From contig JAIXMN010000004.1 of the NCBI GenBank assembly GCA_025716815.1, forward strand, positions 1,798,001 to 1,862,000: DNA of 64,000 nucleotides, read 5' to 3'. The position numbers and the translations under genes were made by a program. Within the stretch, counting starts at the first letter, position 1, and each line of letters starts with the position of its first letter. The notes under the pieces were generated by a model. The model was not told the origin of the DNA. It searched no databases and was given only the letters and a program-made list of their open reading frames with translations. Below are positions 13,001-28,527 of this stretch, in pieces. Origin of the DNA: Dichotomocladium elegans. Taxonomy: Eukaryota; Mucoromycota; Mucoromycetes; Mucorales; Lichtheimiaceae.

Positions 13001-13822
13001 TAGAAGAAAAAACAAGCATGATTGAAATGCGTAGCAACTTTGCTGTTTATTGTATGTCGTGCATATAGCACCTTCTTTGCTTCATCTTCTATTACTGCTC
13101 TATGTCCGAGAAAGGGTGCACAAAGCCAAAGGGAGACTTGGGACATCATAGAGACTGTGGATGTTTTTGCTAACCTGCCTAGAATATCGAAGTATTAATG
13201 GGCAGTAACGGGTAGAAGTAAGAGTAGAGTATACAGGCACGTCGATGAGAATTTCAGTGGAGAGTATAATTGAGCTGATAGGTAGTATTACAAATAAGCA
13301 GGAAGAACCTGTCCGTGTATAATCGCTGTGTGCGTGGTGTGGTGGGGAAGAAATCTACTCGACACAAGCTTTCTCTAGACGTCTAGTCGGCGCGGCGATT
13401 GTTTGGGCACACAGAGATTAACATGGCACCACACATGCTTTACTTTTTGTTTACGTTTCGTCCTCCAAGTTCGCAGTCAGTGCATCTGAGTAGATGCCCT
13501 AACCGGCGCGTGCATGTGCGCACAGATGGTATAACATGTATCAGAACTGGTAAAAGAGGAAAAAAGATTTGTTGAATTATGACGACATGGTCGTCAACAA
13601 CAGCATCAATAACAGCCGTATCAGCAACACCAATAGCGGGGACGGCACCCTCATCATCTCCCATCCTCCAAAAGCAAAGCACCCCTCTTCGTGTTCTTAC
13701 ACCCAACACCCCCCCCAAAAAAACGGCACCCGGATCACACTGACAGAGATTGACATTTTCACATATAAAACAGTGGTTGCTGTTGATCTCGGTTTCCCCT
13801 ATCTTTCTTCTTTTCTTTTCTC
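10038..13822. other. Long gene-poor gap
   Basis: About 3.8 kb without a supportable gene. It holds CA/CG-rich low-complexity DNA (10260-10340), several AT-rich stretches and two open frames of 84-100 codons on the plus strand (11497-11799, 12015-12269) with no recognisable motif or splice context. A minus-strand fragment near 10796-10877 reads like FDEWDNFRKLAPKVLN but is flanked by stops; it may be a decayed coding relic. The last few hundred bases are the likely promoter of the zinc-finger gene. Confidence 0.35.
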
Positions 13823-14332
13823 ATGTCTATCTACTATTCTTCGCTCGTTTCCCACCAAGAGCTCGAGTGGTGGCTCGTACATGATCCTGCCGTCTTTCCT
13901 CTCGTCCCGCACGTTAACAGCAGCGGTGTCCAACAAGATGCTTTTTATAACCACACTGCCATTACTCCTCCTCTAAGTTCCTCCTATCCCAGTCCGGATC
14001 ACACCCCTCCTATGCAGTTTGCCTCTGTACCCACCTGGGCAACCGATGTAGCAACACCCGCAGAGCCTCCTTCCCTCGTCACTCCTGCCCATGGACATAC
14101 GAAGACCAGCAGCAAAAACAAAAATTGCGAAGGTTCTCCAAACAAGAAACGATATCCATGTTCTTACTGCGCCAAAGACTTCACTCGCGATGCAGACCGA
14201 AAGCGGCACGAAGGCTGTGTACATTTTGGAATCCGAGAGTTCCATTGTCCTTACGTTGGATGCCTGTCCAAAGGTTTCGTTCGCAATTACGACTTAGGGC
14301 GTCATATGAAAAGTTGCCGCTTTCGGCAATGA
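13823..14332 (+). CDS. Small C2H2 zinc-finger protein, putative transcription factor
   Basis: Single-exon frame of 169 residues. Residues 1-105 are Ser/Pro/Thr-rich and disordered (for example TPPLSSSYPSPDHTPP). A basic stretch (SKNKNCEGSPNKKR) precedes two C-terminal fingers. Finger 1 is YPCSYCAKDFTRDADRKRH with the last His four residues on (C-x2-C-x12-H-x4-H). Finger 2 is FHCPYVGCLSKGFVRNYDLGR followed by H-x3-C, so it is C2HC rather than C2H2. This two-finger C-terminal layout is common in fungal DNA-binding proteins, but I cannot name an orthologue. ATG 13823 follows a pyrimidine-rich leader (CTTTTCTTTTCTC). An A-rich run lies just after the stop (14350-14365). Confidence 0.7.
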   Translation: MSIYYSSLVSHQELEWWLVHDPAVFPLVPHVNSSGVQQDAFYNHTAITPPLSSSYPSPDHTPPMQFASVPTWATDVATPAEPPSLVTPAHGHTKTSSKNKNCEGSPNKKRYPCSYCAKDFTRDADRKRHEGCVHFGIREFHCPYVGCLSKGFVRNYDLGRHMKSCRFRQ

Positions 14333-17097
14333 CACTTAAGCACCGCGCAAAATAAAAAAAAAAAAGGTTACAGGATACCCACCCCACCCCTCCCCCTTTT
14401 TCCTACTCTCCATTCCATCTATGCAGTGCAATATTGCCAAAAAGTAAATATCATTACCGATAGATATCGGTACAGTTTTCGAATCAAAACCTACGTCTCT
14501 TAATCTAAAACCAATGTTGCCTTTTTTACTCCACCCTGAATGCATGTCGATTTCCCTTTTTATAAATCGGATAATGGTTTACTATAGATACGTTCTTGTT
14601 GCATTGTAGGAAATTTCGGTGCTTAACAAGTTCCCAAGGTCTTCAGAACCATATTGTAGCGCTCGTCTGGACGCATCATATGCTTTCATTCACAGAGATG
14701 ATTATCGCATGCAATTTTTCTTTTGTCGGCTGCTCTTTGGCTCTGATATCTTTCTCAATGAGTAGTATTCAGGAATACTTGGCCCACTCCGGCCATCGCT
14801 GGGAAGCAAATCTTTCAGCGTGAGCATGCTAGCGCTTCTAGCGAGAAAATCTTCAAACTTTATCAAATGATACGCGTTTTTGACTAGTGATATCAAACTG
14901 AAAGAGCTGAATATTAATATAGGAAGTACGAGAGCTCGGGTCGCGCAAAAGTTTCGGCAAGATAAACAAAAAGATCACGGATTATACTCGTAAACTTCAT
15001 CATCCTTTGACTTTGTCTAGTGAACAGCAGTCGTAACGGCATGCTCATTCCTTCAGCAAATAGTGCGAGGCTTTTTTTCGTTTTCATTATTTGAAGATAA
15101 AAGATAATTGCAGCCATCAGACCCCAGCCGCTTCCTTGCCATGTTCCTGAAAGGAAACAGGCGAGATCATCAACTGCTAGTGGCAGCCCGAAAGCAAAAT
15201 CCAAAAGCACACTTCACTCATAGGAAGAGCTGGAATAAGTCATCTTCTGACTTGTAGAATGCGTCACGTTTGAAAAACGTAGACTTGGTAATGTACTGCA
15301 TACAGATCCTGTAGAGTACGGTCCTAAAGAATCTTCCTCCTCGTCAGTGGCCTCCCATATTTATAGTTTTTTGAAAGACGGCTGTCGCTTAAACAAATTG
15401 CGCTGACTCATTTTTTTTCTGAAATTTTTTTTTTTTTTTTTTGCATCCGCTTCCCATATCCCGCTAATTCCCGTACAAATGCCACCATCAACGGTGAGTG
15501 ATGATGATACTGAATTACGATTTCTTCAACATACTTTGTCTGTGCATGTGCATGTATCCGTGCAGTATTGTTTTCCTTCAATCATTCGCGTTTAGGAAAT
15601 TGACTGTGGGGATTGAGTAAGGAGGGGCAGGGCACCTGATGCTGATTAACCTACCTATCCATTTTCTCCTCGCTCGTCTCCCGCCAGAAGGATAATTGAA
15701 TTCCCGCTTCTTTTCTGAAACGACATCGCCTATGGGTGTCGGTACTGTCACTGCTGCTACTGCTGCATGGTATCATGAGCATACAGACCAAGGTCTCTTA
15801 CTGTCATATATCCAGTCTAGGAAGGTTCGAATGCGCGTAGCAAACGTGTCGACGGACTTGGAAAGTTGAGAGTCGGGATATCTTCCTCTCTCATGGCTTG
15901 CCTCGTGGGTCTCCCGGCGAAGCAAGGACCTGCCTAGTACAGGCGACAAGTTGGAACGGAGGGAGAGGACGGGCGGCAGGAGGTTCTCTGAGGTGCGGAG
16001 ATAGTATAGGCAAAATAGAGTGGCGTATATCGCCCGTCTCCCTGCAGAAATGACACGCCCTTCCCAATGACCGACATGAGGCAGGTGGTGGCGATGAAAA
16101 CTTGTTCACTTGAACATGCCTTTTTTTTTCCTGACCTTGGCATGCTTAACTCGTTAACTGCATACGTGTGAATTCTGCATCTGTGAGCAAGCAATGTTTC
16201 CAGAGAACGTACATATCCTTGAGCAGTTTCTGCCGCTATCTCCTACGCTCTACTAAAGTCCAGACTGACGTCGATAGAACGTGGTCTTCGTTTTCTTCTA
16301 TAAAACATCCAAGACTTCTCCGTTCTGCTGCACTTTGTGTCAGTCTCCTGCGGCGGGCATCGGAGAAAATGGCCTAGCTCTGTGGGCCCCGGGGGGGGAT
16401 GAAGAAAAAGGAGGGGGTAATCCTCCGACCGCTCCTTTCGACGCTCCTGTATGCGCCACGTTCCTGATACTCAAAACTGACGTTCTTCTTCATGTTATCC
16501 AGAAAAAGATGTAGAGTCATCGCTGGTAATGAAGAAAGAGTAGAGGATGGGCCAATGAGACAAAAACAGGGCAACAAAAAATGATAGACAACAACCGCAA
16601 TTCACCCGCAACACACAACCTGGTTTTGTGGGTAAAAGAACTCAAGGCTGCAATGCGCTCGTCAACCAGAAAGTACCACATGGTGATATTCCCTCCACGT
16701 TAAAGGCGTGATGACAAAACCATCAATGGTCGGAGCAGGTGCATTATCTATTATCAAACAGTTCCCTTGCTTGCAACTTTGGATCGCAAACCACCCCCGC
16801 GCTCTTTTTTTTTTCTTGGCTGATGGCTGCGAGAATCTCACGTTATGTAATCCCGAGAAACTTCAAAGATTGTCATTGTCTTTACTTTGGTAACCACTGC
16901 CGAATTCCTTTTATGGACTATAACATGCTGAGCTTCATGCTAGTATAAAAAGCCAAACTCATCAAAGATAATGTCGGACATGTCCTGCCGGCCGGCATAA
17001 TAAGACGCCCTTCGATCTTTGCATCGTTATTTCTGTTAATAGCTAGAATCGAGCTCTTTCCCAATGAGAGGCTTCATTCGTTTTTCATCAAAAGGTA
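14333..17097. other. Gene-poor gap
   Basis: No supportable gene over about 2.8 kb. There is a T-run at 15427-15442. A 98-codon minus-strand frame (14914-15210) is hydrophobic in part but lacks family motifs and splice partners. At 15479 a tiny ATG frame with a good donor (GTGAGT) is followed by an acceptor at about 15687, after which a stop comes within three codons, so it is not a plausible protein. Confidence 0.35.
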
Positions 17098-17606
17098 TCA
17101 TAGGTCATTTTCCTGGATACGTCGAGGTGCCTTAAGTTTTTTGAGCAGCTGCTCGAGGACAATGGATGGATTCTCATCATTAAGCACACATGGACGATTC
17201 CTGGGTCTTTGTTTCTAAAATACTGCAAGATCCGTATTCATGTCGCAACATTCATTGCTCTGCTGAAGGGACATGAATCCCTAGCTGCTTTGTAACAGCT
17301 GATGATGCAGTCAAAGCCTCCGCAGATATCATCTTGAAACATCTGCCTTGTGTTGGTCAGTGTTAAGTTGCATAACTTTGGATAAAACTTTATATTTCTG
17401 TCGCTAGGGAACAGAGAAATTGTAGAGCGTACCAGTATTATTGTCTACAGGTTCAAGACGCCCACGAACAATATTGATGAGGACCTGCCCATGGTAGAAC
17501 AAAAGGAAGAGAGCTAAAAGTTACAAAAAAAAGTTACATACGCTTTCATCGAGGCGGATTCTTCGAAGGGTTTTCACGCCATTTAATCCTTCTATTTCTT
17601 GCTGAC
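17098..17606 (-). other. Candidate exons of an unrecognised gene or pseudogene
   Basis: Three minus-strand segments look like exons: 17542-17606 (2 nt plus 21 codons, donor GTATGT), 17433-17484 (17 codons plus 1 nt, acceptor GGGCAG, donor GTACGC) and 17098-17214 (39 codons ending in TGA, acceptor ATTTTAG). They read as protein-like, for example LRRIRLDES, LINIVRGRLEPVDNNT and LEQLLKKLKAPRRIQ. The first two join in phase. The link to the third is not resolved and no start codon was found upstream. I do not recognise the family. It lies downstream of the MCM6 stop. It may be a small gene, a decayed gene or chance; confidence is low. Confidence 0.25.
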
Positions 17607-18018
17607 CTGTGATTTCAAAACAGTCTCAATTAGATTTTGAAGGTATTCAAGCCCATTGCTTGCAACCTTCTGCATTTGTCCAGAAACCCCAAGAATTAAT
17701 AGGCAGAATATTTACCTTACTCTATCACCAATAATCAATACTGCACTAAGTGGCAGTCAGTGATTTTAAGGCAAACTTGGAACCTGTAGAGGACCTAGCG
17801 CGAAGGCGATTGTTTAAACGACTATCAAGACATGCTGTCTACGCAGCATATCTTTCCAGTTATTGAGAGGCTGTCCCTCCTCTGTTCAATTTCGAATTAA
17901 AGACGTACAGAACGCGTTTCTTTTTATCATTGGAATATATATACATAATTAACACTACTAGCGGGCATAGCAAACATGGTAATTAAGAAACCATACACCG
18001 CAACAGCTGCTTTATATT

Positions 18019-21617
<3,599 letters not shown>

Positions 21618-22580
21618 TTGGAGTGACGATGACACGCTGCAAAAGTGGAAATGTCAAACACGTCGCGATAAAAAAAGTTTAGCGGAGTAAGGAGGCAGTC
21701 ACTGGGTCAGGTACAGGTGCCAAACGCGCTGAATTGCTCCTACCGCTCTGTGCCTTGTGTGCATGCAACACTACAATTACTTACTCCCGGGTCTGGATCA
21801 CGTCACTTGACCAACTATCTCATGAAATGTAAATCTAAAGATAGGTCAAATCGAGCGCACTAATTTTGTCACTTCAATTTACTCCTAAAGATACAGGTAT
21901 AGCGTTTCTATCTTTCTAGAGGAAAGCTGCAATTTGTAATTGAGAAAAGTCTTGTAATAGAGCGGTCTACATCTACTATTCACTACAGCTTCACTACCGT
22001 TGACAAAGCCAAATATATTGGGCATGGCTGGCGGTGGTCAGGAGGACCATCAAAGTATCATAATCTCATCTTTATGCAAAAACGAAGAGGTGGATGTATT
22101 TTATTGATCCTGTAGACAGCCGTCAGACTGAGCGAGGAAGTATCCATAGCACTAAAATGAGACACTATCGTTACCAAACATCCCTTCATCTTGTTGATGT
22201 CGTAATGGAGAACATCCCCATCTGAACCAGAAATAATTGCGACGTGTTGCTAGTTGGTAACATAAGCCATAGGATAAACGAGGGGAAGTTTAGATAGAGA
22301 ACAGGATTTATTTTCTTGGAGTCTTTGCCATAAAACTGCAGGGCCTGCGATTTATTCATGTTGCACGGACAAGAGACAAAAAAGCTAAAATCCATTTGCC
22401 TTCAGTTTTGTCCTCTCTCTTCTCACTTCTCCCCCACCCCCCGAGTGAACCCAAAACTTCCTTCCACAGACTTTAGCTTTTTCCTCTCTTTCTTTCTTTC
22501 TTTCTTTACTCCACACGTCCCTTTTCCTCCCCCTTCTTCACTTGTCGTTCCTTTCTTTTGCAAGTAGTTGACTGGAAGTC
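21618..22580. promoter_or_regulatory. Bidirectional promoter region of MCM6 and SSD1
   Basis: 963 bp between the two divergent start codons with no coding signal. The SSD1 side ends in long pyrimidine tracts (22400-22560, including repeated TTTC units near 22488-22506). No specific factor-binding site can be assigned with confidence. Confidence 0.4.
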
Positions 22581-23026
22581 ATGGAACACGACCTCGAAAC
22601 TCTGGAACACCAGACAGCTCCGGAGAGCACCCGCGGCCTCTTTGACCCACCCACGCCGAATGTAAGTTAATGAACGCAGTCCGCTTTTTCTTGTGGACCA
22701 ATATAACGCAAAGCCCCATGTACACATACACTTCACTTTTTCCTTCTTCTCGATCTGTATATCTTATGAGTCGTACCTCTATTAGCCTTCCAATAACAAC
22801 AATGGGGCATCTTCCAAAAATGCTGATAAGCGCCGCTCGCTTCAAGTCTTTGGATCTCTGGACACTGACGGCCGCTCGAAGCAGCAGCAGCAGCAACAAC
22901 AACAACGTCGAGGACATCAGCGTAGCAAGTCCGCTATCACGTCCGACATGTTATCCAATCAGGGCGGTAACCGCCGGAGTACAAACTTTGGGTTACATAC
23001 CTTAGCGGAGGAGGAGGATAGCCAGA

Positions 23027-23065
<39 letters not shown>

Positions 23066-26000
23066 GCGGTGCTACCAGTGGTGCTGGAAACAATGGCGAT
23101 GAGCAGGCCTTCACGGTTGATTCGCTCAAGACGATGATCGACAGCCTGAAGAATCTCCCCCCAAGCACTAGCAGAGAGGATAGTGCAAACAATTCTAACC
23201 GCAGAAGTAGCAATCGCAAGTCCTTCGGACTTGGTCACCAGCGACGACTGTCGTACAACGGTAATGGAGGGTCGAGCAGTCGCAGCAGCAATGATAGTGG
23301 TATCGACATCCAGGCCGTTTTGCCTATTCCCTCTGAGAGCAAGACGGATCGCCGTCGCAGTAGCGCGCTGCAGATGCAGATGCGTACCAGCAACGCCAAC
23401 GAGGATGAAGAGGACTCACTTATTTCGCGTGAAGCTGCCCGTGCTGAGGCTGAGGCAAAGTTAATGGGAACATTCACCAAGAAGCAAGAGCCCGAGTCAC
23501 CGTCGCCGTCAACATCCCGCAAGCCCGCACGCGCCTCCACTTCGAGTGATCTCAGCAAGCGGGTTTCGCTCCAGCTGCCAACGGTTTCCGAGAACAATGT
23601 CGAGGCTCGCCCGAGCAATCGCCGCATCTCTTTCAACAAACCTCTGAACCTCGGCAATGATACCAACAAGTCCCTGAACCGTAGGTCAGTTCGTAATTTA
23701 GAGTTTGATTGGAGACAAGGTAAGAAGCGCAGGACAGAGAGATGGCGACAATGAGATTGGGTCTCCTCTCATTATCGTTTTCTAGCGTCCCCGGTCACTG
23801 CCTCGTCTCCAGGTCTACCCTATTCCCCTCGTTCAGCCACGTACCGTAGCTCATTTAACCTTGTTCCTTTCACTCCCACGCGTGTGAACTTTGCCCGCGA
23901 TGATGCAAACCCGCATCAGCGCCGTCCTCTTTTCATTGCTCATCTCCCGTTCTCTGCACTCACTCCCCTTCTCCGTGCCCGTCAGTTGGTACGCGGTCTG
24001 ATGAGAGTCAACAAGCGCAACCGAAGCGATGCTTACGTCTCATGCGATGACCTCGACTCCGATATTTATGTGTGCGGCTCACGTGACCGTAACAGGGCAC
24101 TGGAGGGTGATGTGGTTGCCATCCGTCTGGTGGACGTCGACAAGGTACTGCGTGAGAAGAAAGAGAAGGAAGAGGCCAAATTGGCTCGCAATGGTGGTCA
24201 AGTCAAAGCACGCCAGCCAGATGAGGAGGATGAGAACGAGATCATTTTTGGAGGTGATGACGACGTCGACACTGTCAAGCCCAAGTACTGCGGCGTCGTT
24301 GTAGCTATTCTCGAACGTGCACAAAATCAGGTTTTCTCTGGGTAAGGGAAAAAATTGCTCCTGATCTCTCAGTAAAAATTCATACTCCTCTATTTATTTT
24401 CCGTATAGCACGCTAACCCTCATGCGCCCCAACAACAAACGCGCGCAGGAGGAGAAAGCTGCTGAAGAGGCCCACAAAGCCGAGACAGGCCAGACTCCCC
24501 AGAAGGAAGCACCAAGGATCGTCTGGTTCAAGGCGACAGACAAACGGGTTCCCCTGATTGCTATCCCGATTGAGCAAGCCCCTGCTGATTTCGTGGATAA
24601 CAGTGAGGCTTATGCCAATCGCTTATTTGTGGCAAGTACTCAGAATAGCAATAACAGAAAAAAGAACATCTTCTAAATATTTGCTACTCCCAACAGGGAT
24701 CGATCAAGCGTTGGCCTATTACTTCCCTTCATCCTTTCGGCGCTTTGGAGCAAGAACTCGGTCTGATAGAGGACCGAAATATCCAGACTAAGGCTATCCT
24801 GGCCGACAATAATGTGACCGACACTGAGTTTAGTGAATCAATTATGGAGTGCTTGCCGAAGCTCCCATATAAAGTGGAGCCCGAAGTAGCAGAGAACCGT
24901 CGGGATATGCAAGGCGTACGTGCTTTCACGTTGACTTCCGATAAAGAAGGTGAATTGATTGCATGCATGGGTTTAAAATGTGAGATACCTTCCTTGGTAT
25001 TTCCTATTTACGCGTAATTGTGCGTCTATAGTTCTTGACAATGCTTTGTCCATTCAAAAGCTTGGCGATGATACTTTCGAAGTCGGCGTCCATGTCAGTG
25101 ATGTTGCTCATTTCATCAAGCCTCATTCACCCTTGGATAAAGAAGCACGCGCTCGCGCCATTCGCGTTAAACTGATCCACAAGTCGGTCCCCATTCTTCC
25201 TCGGGAGTTAACAGAACAAGTGACTAACCTTGTTCCAAATGAGCCAAGGTATTGTTGAAAATTCAAAATTGGCAGCAGATTGGGCTAATTTGTTTGGGTG
25301 ACAGGCTTGCATTCTCAGTCGTGTGGAAACTCAGCTCAGCTGGCAAAATCCTCGATACTTGGTTTGGCAAGACAGTTGTGAAGTACGTACCTGCCATGGA
25401 CGAATTATATGCTAGAGATATTAATTAGGGTTTAGGTCATGTGCACAGCTGACCTTCGAGGATGCCCAAAAGATAGTCGAGAACCAAACTCTGGGTGGTC
25501 TGTCCAACAAAAATGTTGAGGAGGACATTCGTATGCTCTATGCATTAGCCCAGCAGCTTAAAACGACTCGTTTCAATGAGGGCGCAATGTCTTTGGCACG
25601 CGACGAGCTCAACTATGATTTTGGCGAGAATTGGGAACCTAATTCAGTCTTTATAAATGCCAAGAAGCCAGCGACTGTGATTACTAAGGAGTTCTTTTTG
25701 CTCGCTAACCAAACCGTCGCCCAGAAGATCTCCAGCCAATTCCCTGACCAGGCTCTCTTGCGTCGCCATGCTCCTCCTAATGAACGCAAGATTGTAAGTA
25801 ATCAATATCTAAAGACAACCCACCCCAAAGGATGATACGCTAAGCTATTATCATGTACGCAGCGTGAATTACAGGACTATGCCATCAAATACCTCAATGT
25901 CCCCATCGATATTTCAAGCGCAGGAAGAATCGAGCGTTCTATTCAGTCCATCAAGGACCAAAACCTTCGCAAGATCATGTCGGTTATTGTGCTCAAGACC

Positions 26001-26930
26001 TTGCAACCTCCCAAGTATTTCTGTACTGGAACGCTCGACATAATGAAGTACGCACATTACTCGCTCAACGTCCCACTGTACACCCACTTCACCTCCCCGT
26101 CAAGCTCATTCGCGGACATCATTGTTCACCGCCAGCTCGAGACATTGTTATCAAACGACAAACGCTTCTATCTCGACCGCGATACGGTACAGAAACTGTC
26201 ACAACACTGCAATGTTAAGCGTGAAGCAGCCGTCTATGCTCGTGAACAAAGTATCATGCTCTTCCTCGCGTCTTATTTGTCCAAACGCGGTATCAAGCCC
26301 GCCGATGCCAGCCATATTACTGTTGTTCGACGTGAAGCACTCATTGTGGCCGTTTTTGACCAGTTCTTCGATATTATTATTCCTGAGCTTAATATCGAGA
26401 AACGAATTCATCTTGCAAACCTTCCTGTATGGCGCTCAGACTTTAACAAGCAGAATCGCACCTTGACCTTATACTGGACAAAGGGAATGGACACAACGAC
26501 CGGCAAACAACGTCCTTGGAGCCTTTCAGATGATGAAGATGATGATCTGGATGAGGAAGCGCTCTTGGAGGAAATGCGTGAGAGCGAGAATAGCAGTCGT
26601 ACTGCGACAAGTGACACTATTACTGCTACTGCAGTTACCGCTTCTTCTCCTGGTTCTTCTTCTCAAACCAAGGTCAACCATTTGTTGGACACTGGAAAGA
26701 ATGACAAAAATACCCAGGCGCAATTTTTTGGACCTGGACCTGAGGCTACTCGTTCGACGGGTAAACGTGCTTCTATGGTTCATGCTCGTCTTCAGGAGAG
26801 TACAGGTTATAGCACGGATCTTGGTTCCCAAACCATCAAAGCTCTTGATAAGATCCAGGTGCTCGTTACGGTGGAGATGATCAAGACCCCACCTTTAATC
26901 CGCATCCTGGCGGCCAATCCATACGCTTAA
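22581..26930 (+). CDS. SSD1: Ssd1-family RNA-binding protein (inactive RNase II-like)
   Basis: Cytoplasmic mRNA-binding translational repressor that controls cell-wall protein synthesis and polarity, regulated in yeast by the NDR kinase Cbk1. Nine exons: 22581-22661, 22786-23719, 23786-24341, 24409-24631, 24697-24949, 25032-25248, 25305-25382, 25436-25793, 25863-26930; 1255 residues, close to the yeast length. The N-terminus is disordered with Gln tracts and basic/Ser motifs. Cold-shock-type segments follow (RVNKRNRSDAYVS, CGSRDRNRALEGDVVA, FSGTLTLMRPNN), then the RNB domain (LDNALSIQKLGDD, GVHVSDVAHFIKP, FCTGTLDIMKYAHY). The acidic cluster of active RNB enzymes (D-x-D-D type) reads LDNALS here, so it is probably catalytically dead, as known for Ssd1. 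The intron after exon 4 has a GC donor (GCAAGT). The donor of exon 5 is ambiguous: 24950 (GTGAAT) or 24980 (GTGAGA); both keep phase and differ by 10 residues. Confidence 0.93.
22873..23064 (+). repeat. SSD1: CAG/CAA repeats in SSD1
   Basis: Two glutamine-coding runs in exon 2: eight Gln codons near 22876-22899 and twelve at 23029-23064, mixing CAG and CAA. They lie in the disordered N-terminal region upstream of the RNA-binding domains. Confidence 0.9.
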
Positions 26931-28198
26931 AAATAGTGCTTCTGCCGTTCCTTTCCAGATCTGTTTTATTTGTAAAACTATTGTTACCTTCTATCTACAT
27001 TTTACCGGCAACATTTTCCATCTCTTTTTCTTTGATGTATTTGCATACATTTTTATATACACACACTTTTTTGTATACCAATTGATTTGTTTTGTTCATT
27101 TTTGATTTGGGATTATAGCAGTGTAAAAAAAAGCGAATGTGAGATGAAATAGCATTATCAACTCCAACAGATTCGTTATAAAGTGAATTGATTATCATGG
27201 CTTCGGTAGCTGCGTAGCAACAGATAATACCATGTCATAAGATTTGAAGTTAATGAGCGTTCCGAGTAGGCGGATGGACCATGACCATAGATCGAGTTCT
27301 GCGATAGCACATCGACATAGATAACTTAGAAGACAATAATGTCGCTTATTTCGCCATTGTTAGGCATAATTCCCGCAAATTTGGATACTCTTTTTTCGTG
27401 TCAACAATAAGAAGCTGTTAGTCTGCAATTCTGGCCATGTTGAACATCTTTCATATATATATATATATATAATGGTCATCTTCTTCTATACCAAAAGTAG
27501 GGATACAACAGAACATTAAGTGATTTCCCTTCGTATTAGAAACGAATGTACTACGTGAATGGTGCTCCAGCATAACCCTTGTCCCGCAGTGATTAGAAAA
27601 GAGTTATCACGACAATGGTACAACAACATATGTACGATGGGCAAATGCTAAAAGAAAGCCGGAAAAATAGAGATATTCGTTAGACAACCTAATAACAATA
27701 ACCTACTTCTTACTCTTTAATTTACACGGATAGGTCGCTAGATATGTGCTAGCGATCTCTGCCTTCTTGGTAGGCACCTGACAGCTCCAACAGGCGTTCG
27801 TCGAAGCTGGAAAGAACAAAGAACTATCGGAGTGCGCTTGTCTCTTTGTCAATGAGCCATTCAGCCTGTGAGATTGTAACTCCGAAGCTGGTTATCAAAT
27901 GGAATAATGAAGTAATGGCTTTCAGGAGACCACTATGAAATTTAATGTTCTCATAGTAATATTCAAAGAAATTATTCATTATGTACCTACACTTCCTGAA
28001 AGTATGGATAAGGATGACAGCAGTGTCGTGTTTTGTTGTGCTGTAAGAGACTGAGAGAGTACGAAAAAAAAGTCCAATCTTCCTACACTACACAAGTGCC
28101 GGATATGTATCGGATTATTCTTGAGATGGTCTCTTGGAATTACTTGTTGGAATTGTTTGGGATTTCATTGTTGATTTCAGACCGCCCTCACGTCGATA
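26931..28198. other. SSD1 3' flank, AT-rich, no gene
   Basis: AT-rich DNA with an (AT)n microsatellite at about 27452-27471 and no recognisable gene. Leads into the mobile-element island beginning at 28199. Confidence 0.45.
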
Positions 28199-28282
28199 CA
28201 GTGGCCGCCCGTTATAGTGATACCCTCGGTTCCAGGAAATCGCAGCACTATAATGAATTATCACTATAACGAGCGGCCACTG
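28199..28282. mobile_element. 84-bp MITE with TA target duplication (Tc1/mariner-pogo type)
   Basis: Perfectly delimited element: 24-bp terminal inverted repeats beginning CAGTGGCCGC and matching at 23 of 24 positions, flanked on both sides by TA (28197-28198 and 28283-28284). The CAGTGG start, the CGTTATAG core and the TA duplication are typical of pogo/Tc1-mariner DNA transposons. At 84 bp it cannot code and would need a transposase in trans. A 43-bp block (28201-28243) is identical, inverted, to 48765-48807 in the second copy. It sits 65 bp before the left end of Fanzor copy B. Confidence 0.9.
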
Positions 28283-28527
28283 TAAAACCTCATTAAAGAA
28301 CCCAGTGGGAAAAAGAAAAAGACTGTGGAGATGGATCATTGCTGACACTATAAATAGTGATGCTCAAGCAAACTGTCCATTTCCTTTATCCACATACAAA
28401 ACTACAGCCCATACAGCCTACGGAAAATAACACAGCACCACATTTACGGTTAAAAGGTAATACGGCCGCTTTCATACTCGTCTCTGCGATACTAAGAAAT
28501 AATATACCCTAGGTCTTCACCCACCAA

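Noticed and set aside
14914..15210. 98-codon minus-strand frame with hydrophobic stretches
   Set aside because: No family motif, no neighbouring exons in phase and codon use unlike the real genes here.
15479..15705. Mini-gene with good donor GTGAGT and acceptor
   Set aside because: The spliced frame would code for only eight residues before a stop; no similarity to a known short protein.
15815..15845. GGTTCGAAT resembling a tRNA B box
   Set aside because: No A box or cloverleaf can be formed upstream; no acceptor-stem complement. No tRNA was found elsewhere in the window by eye.
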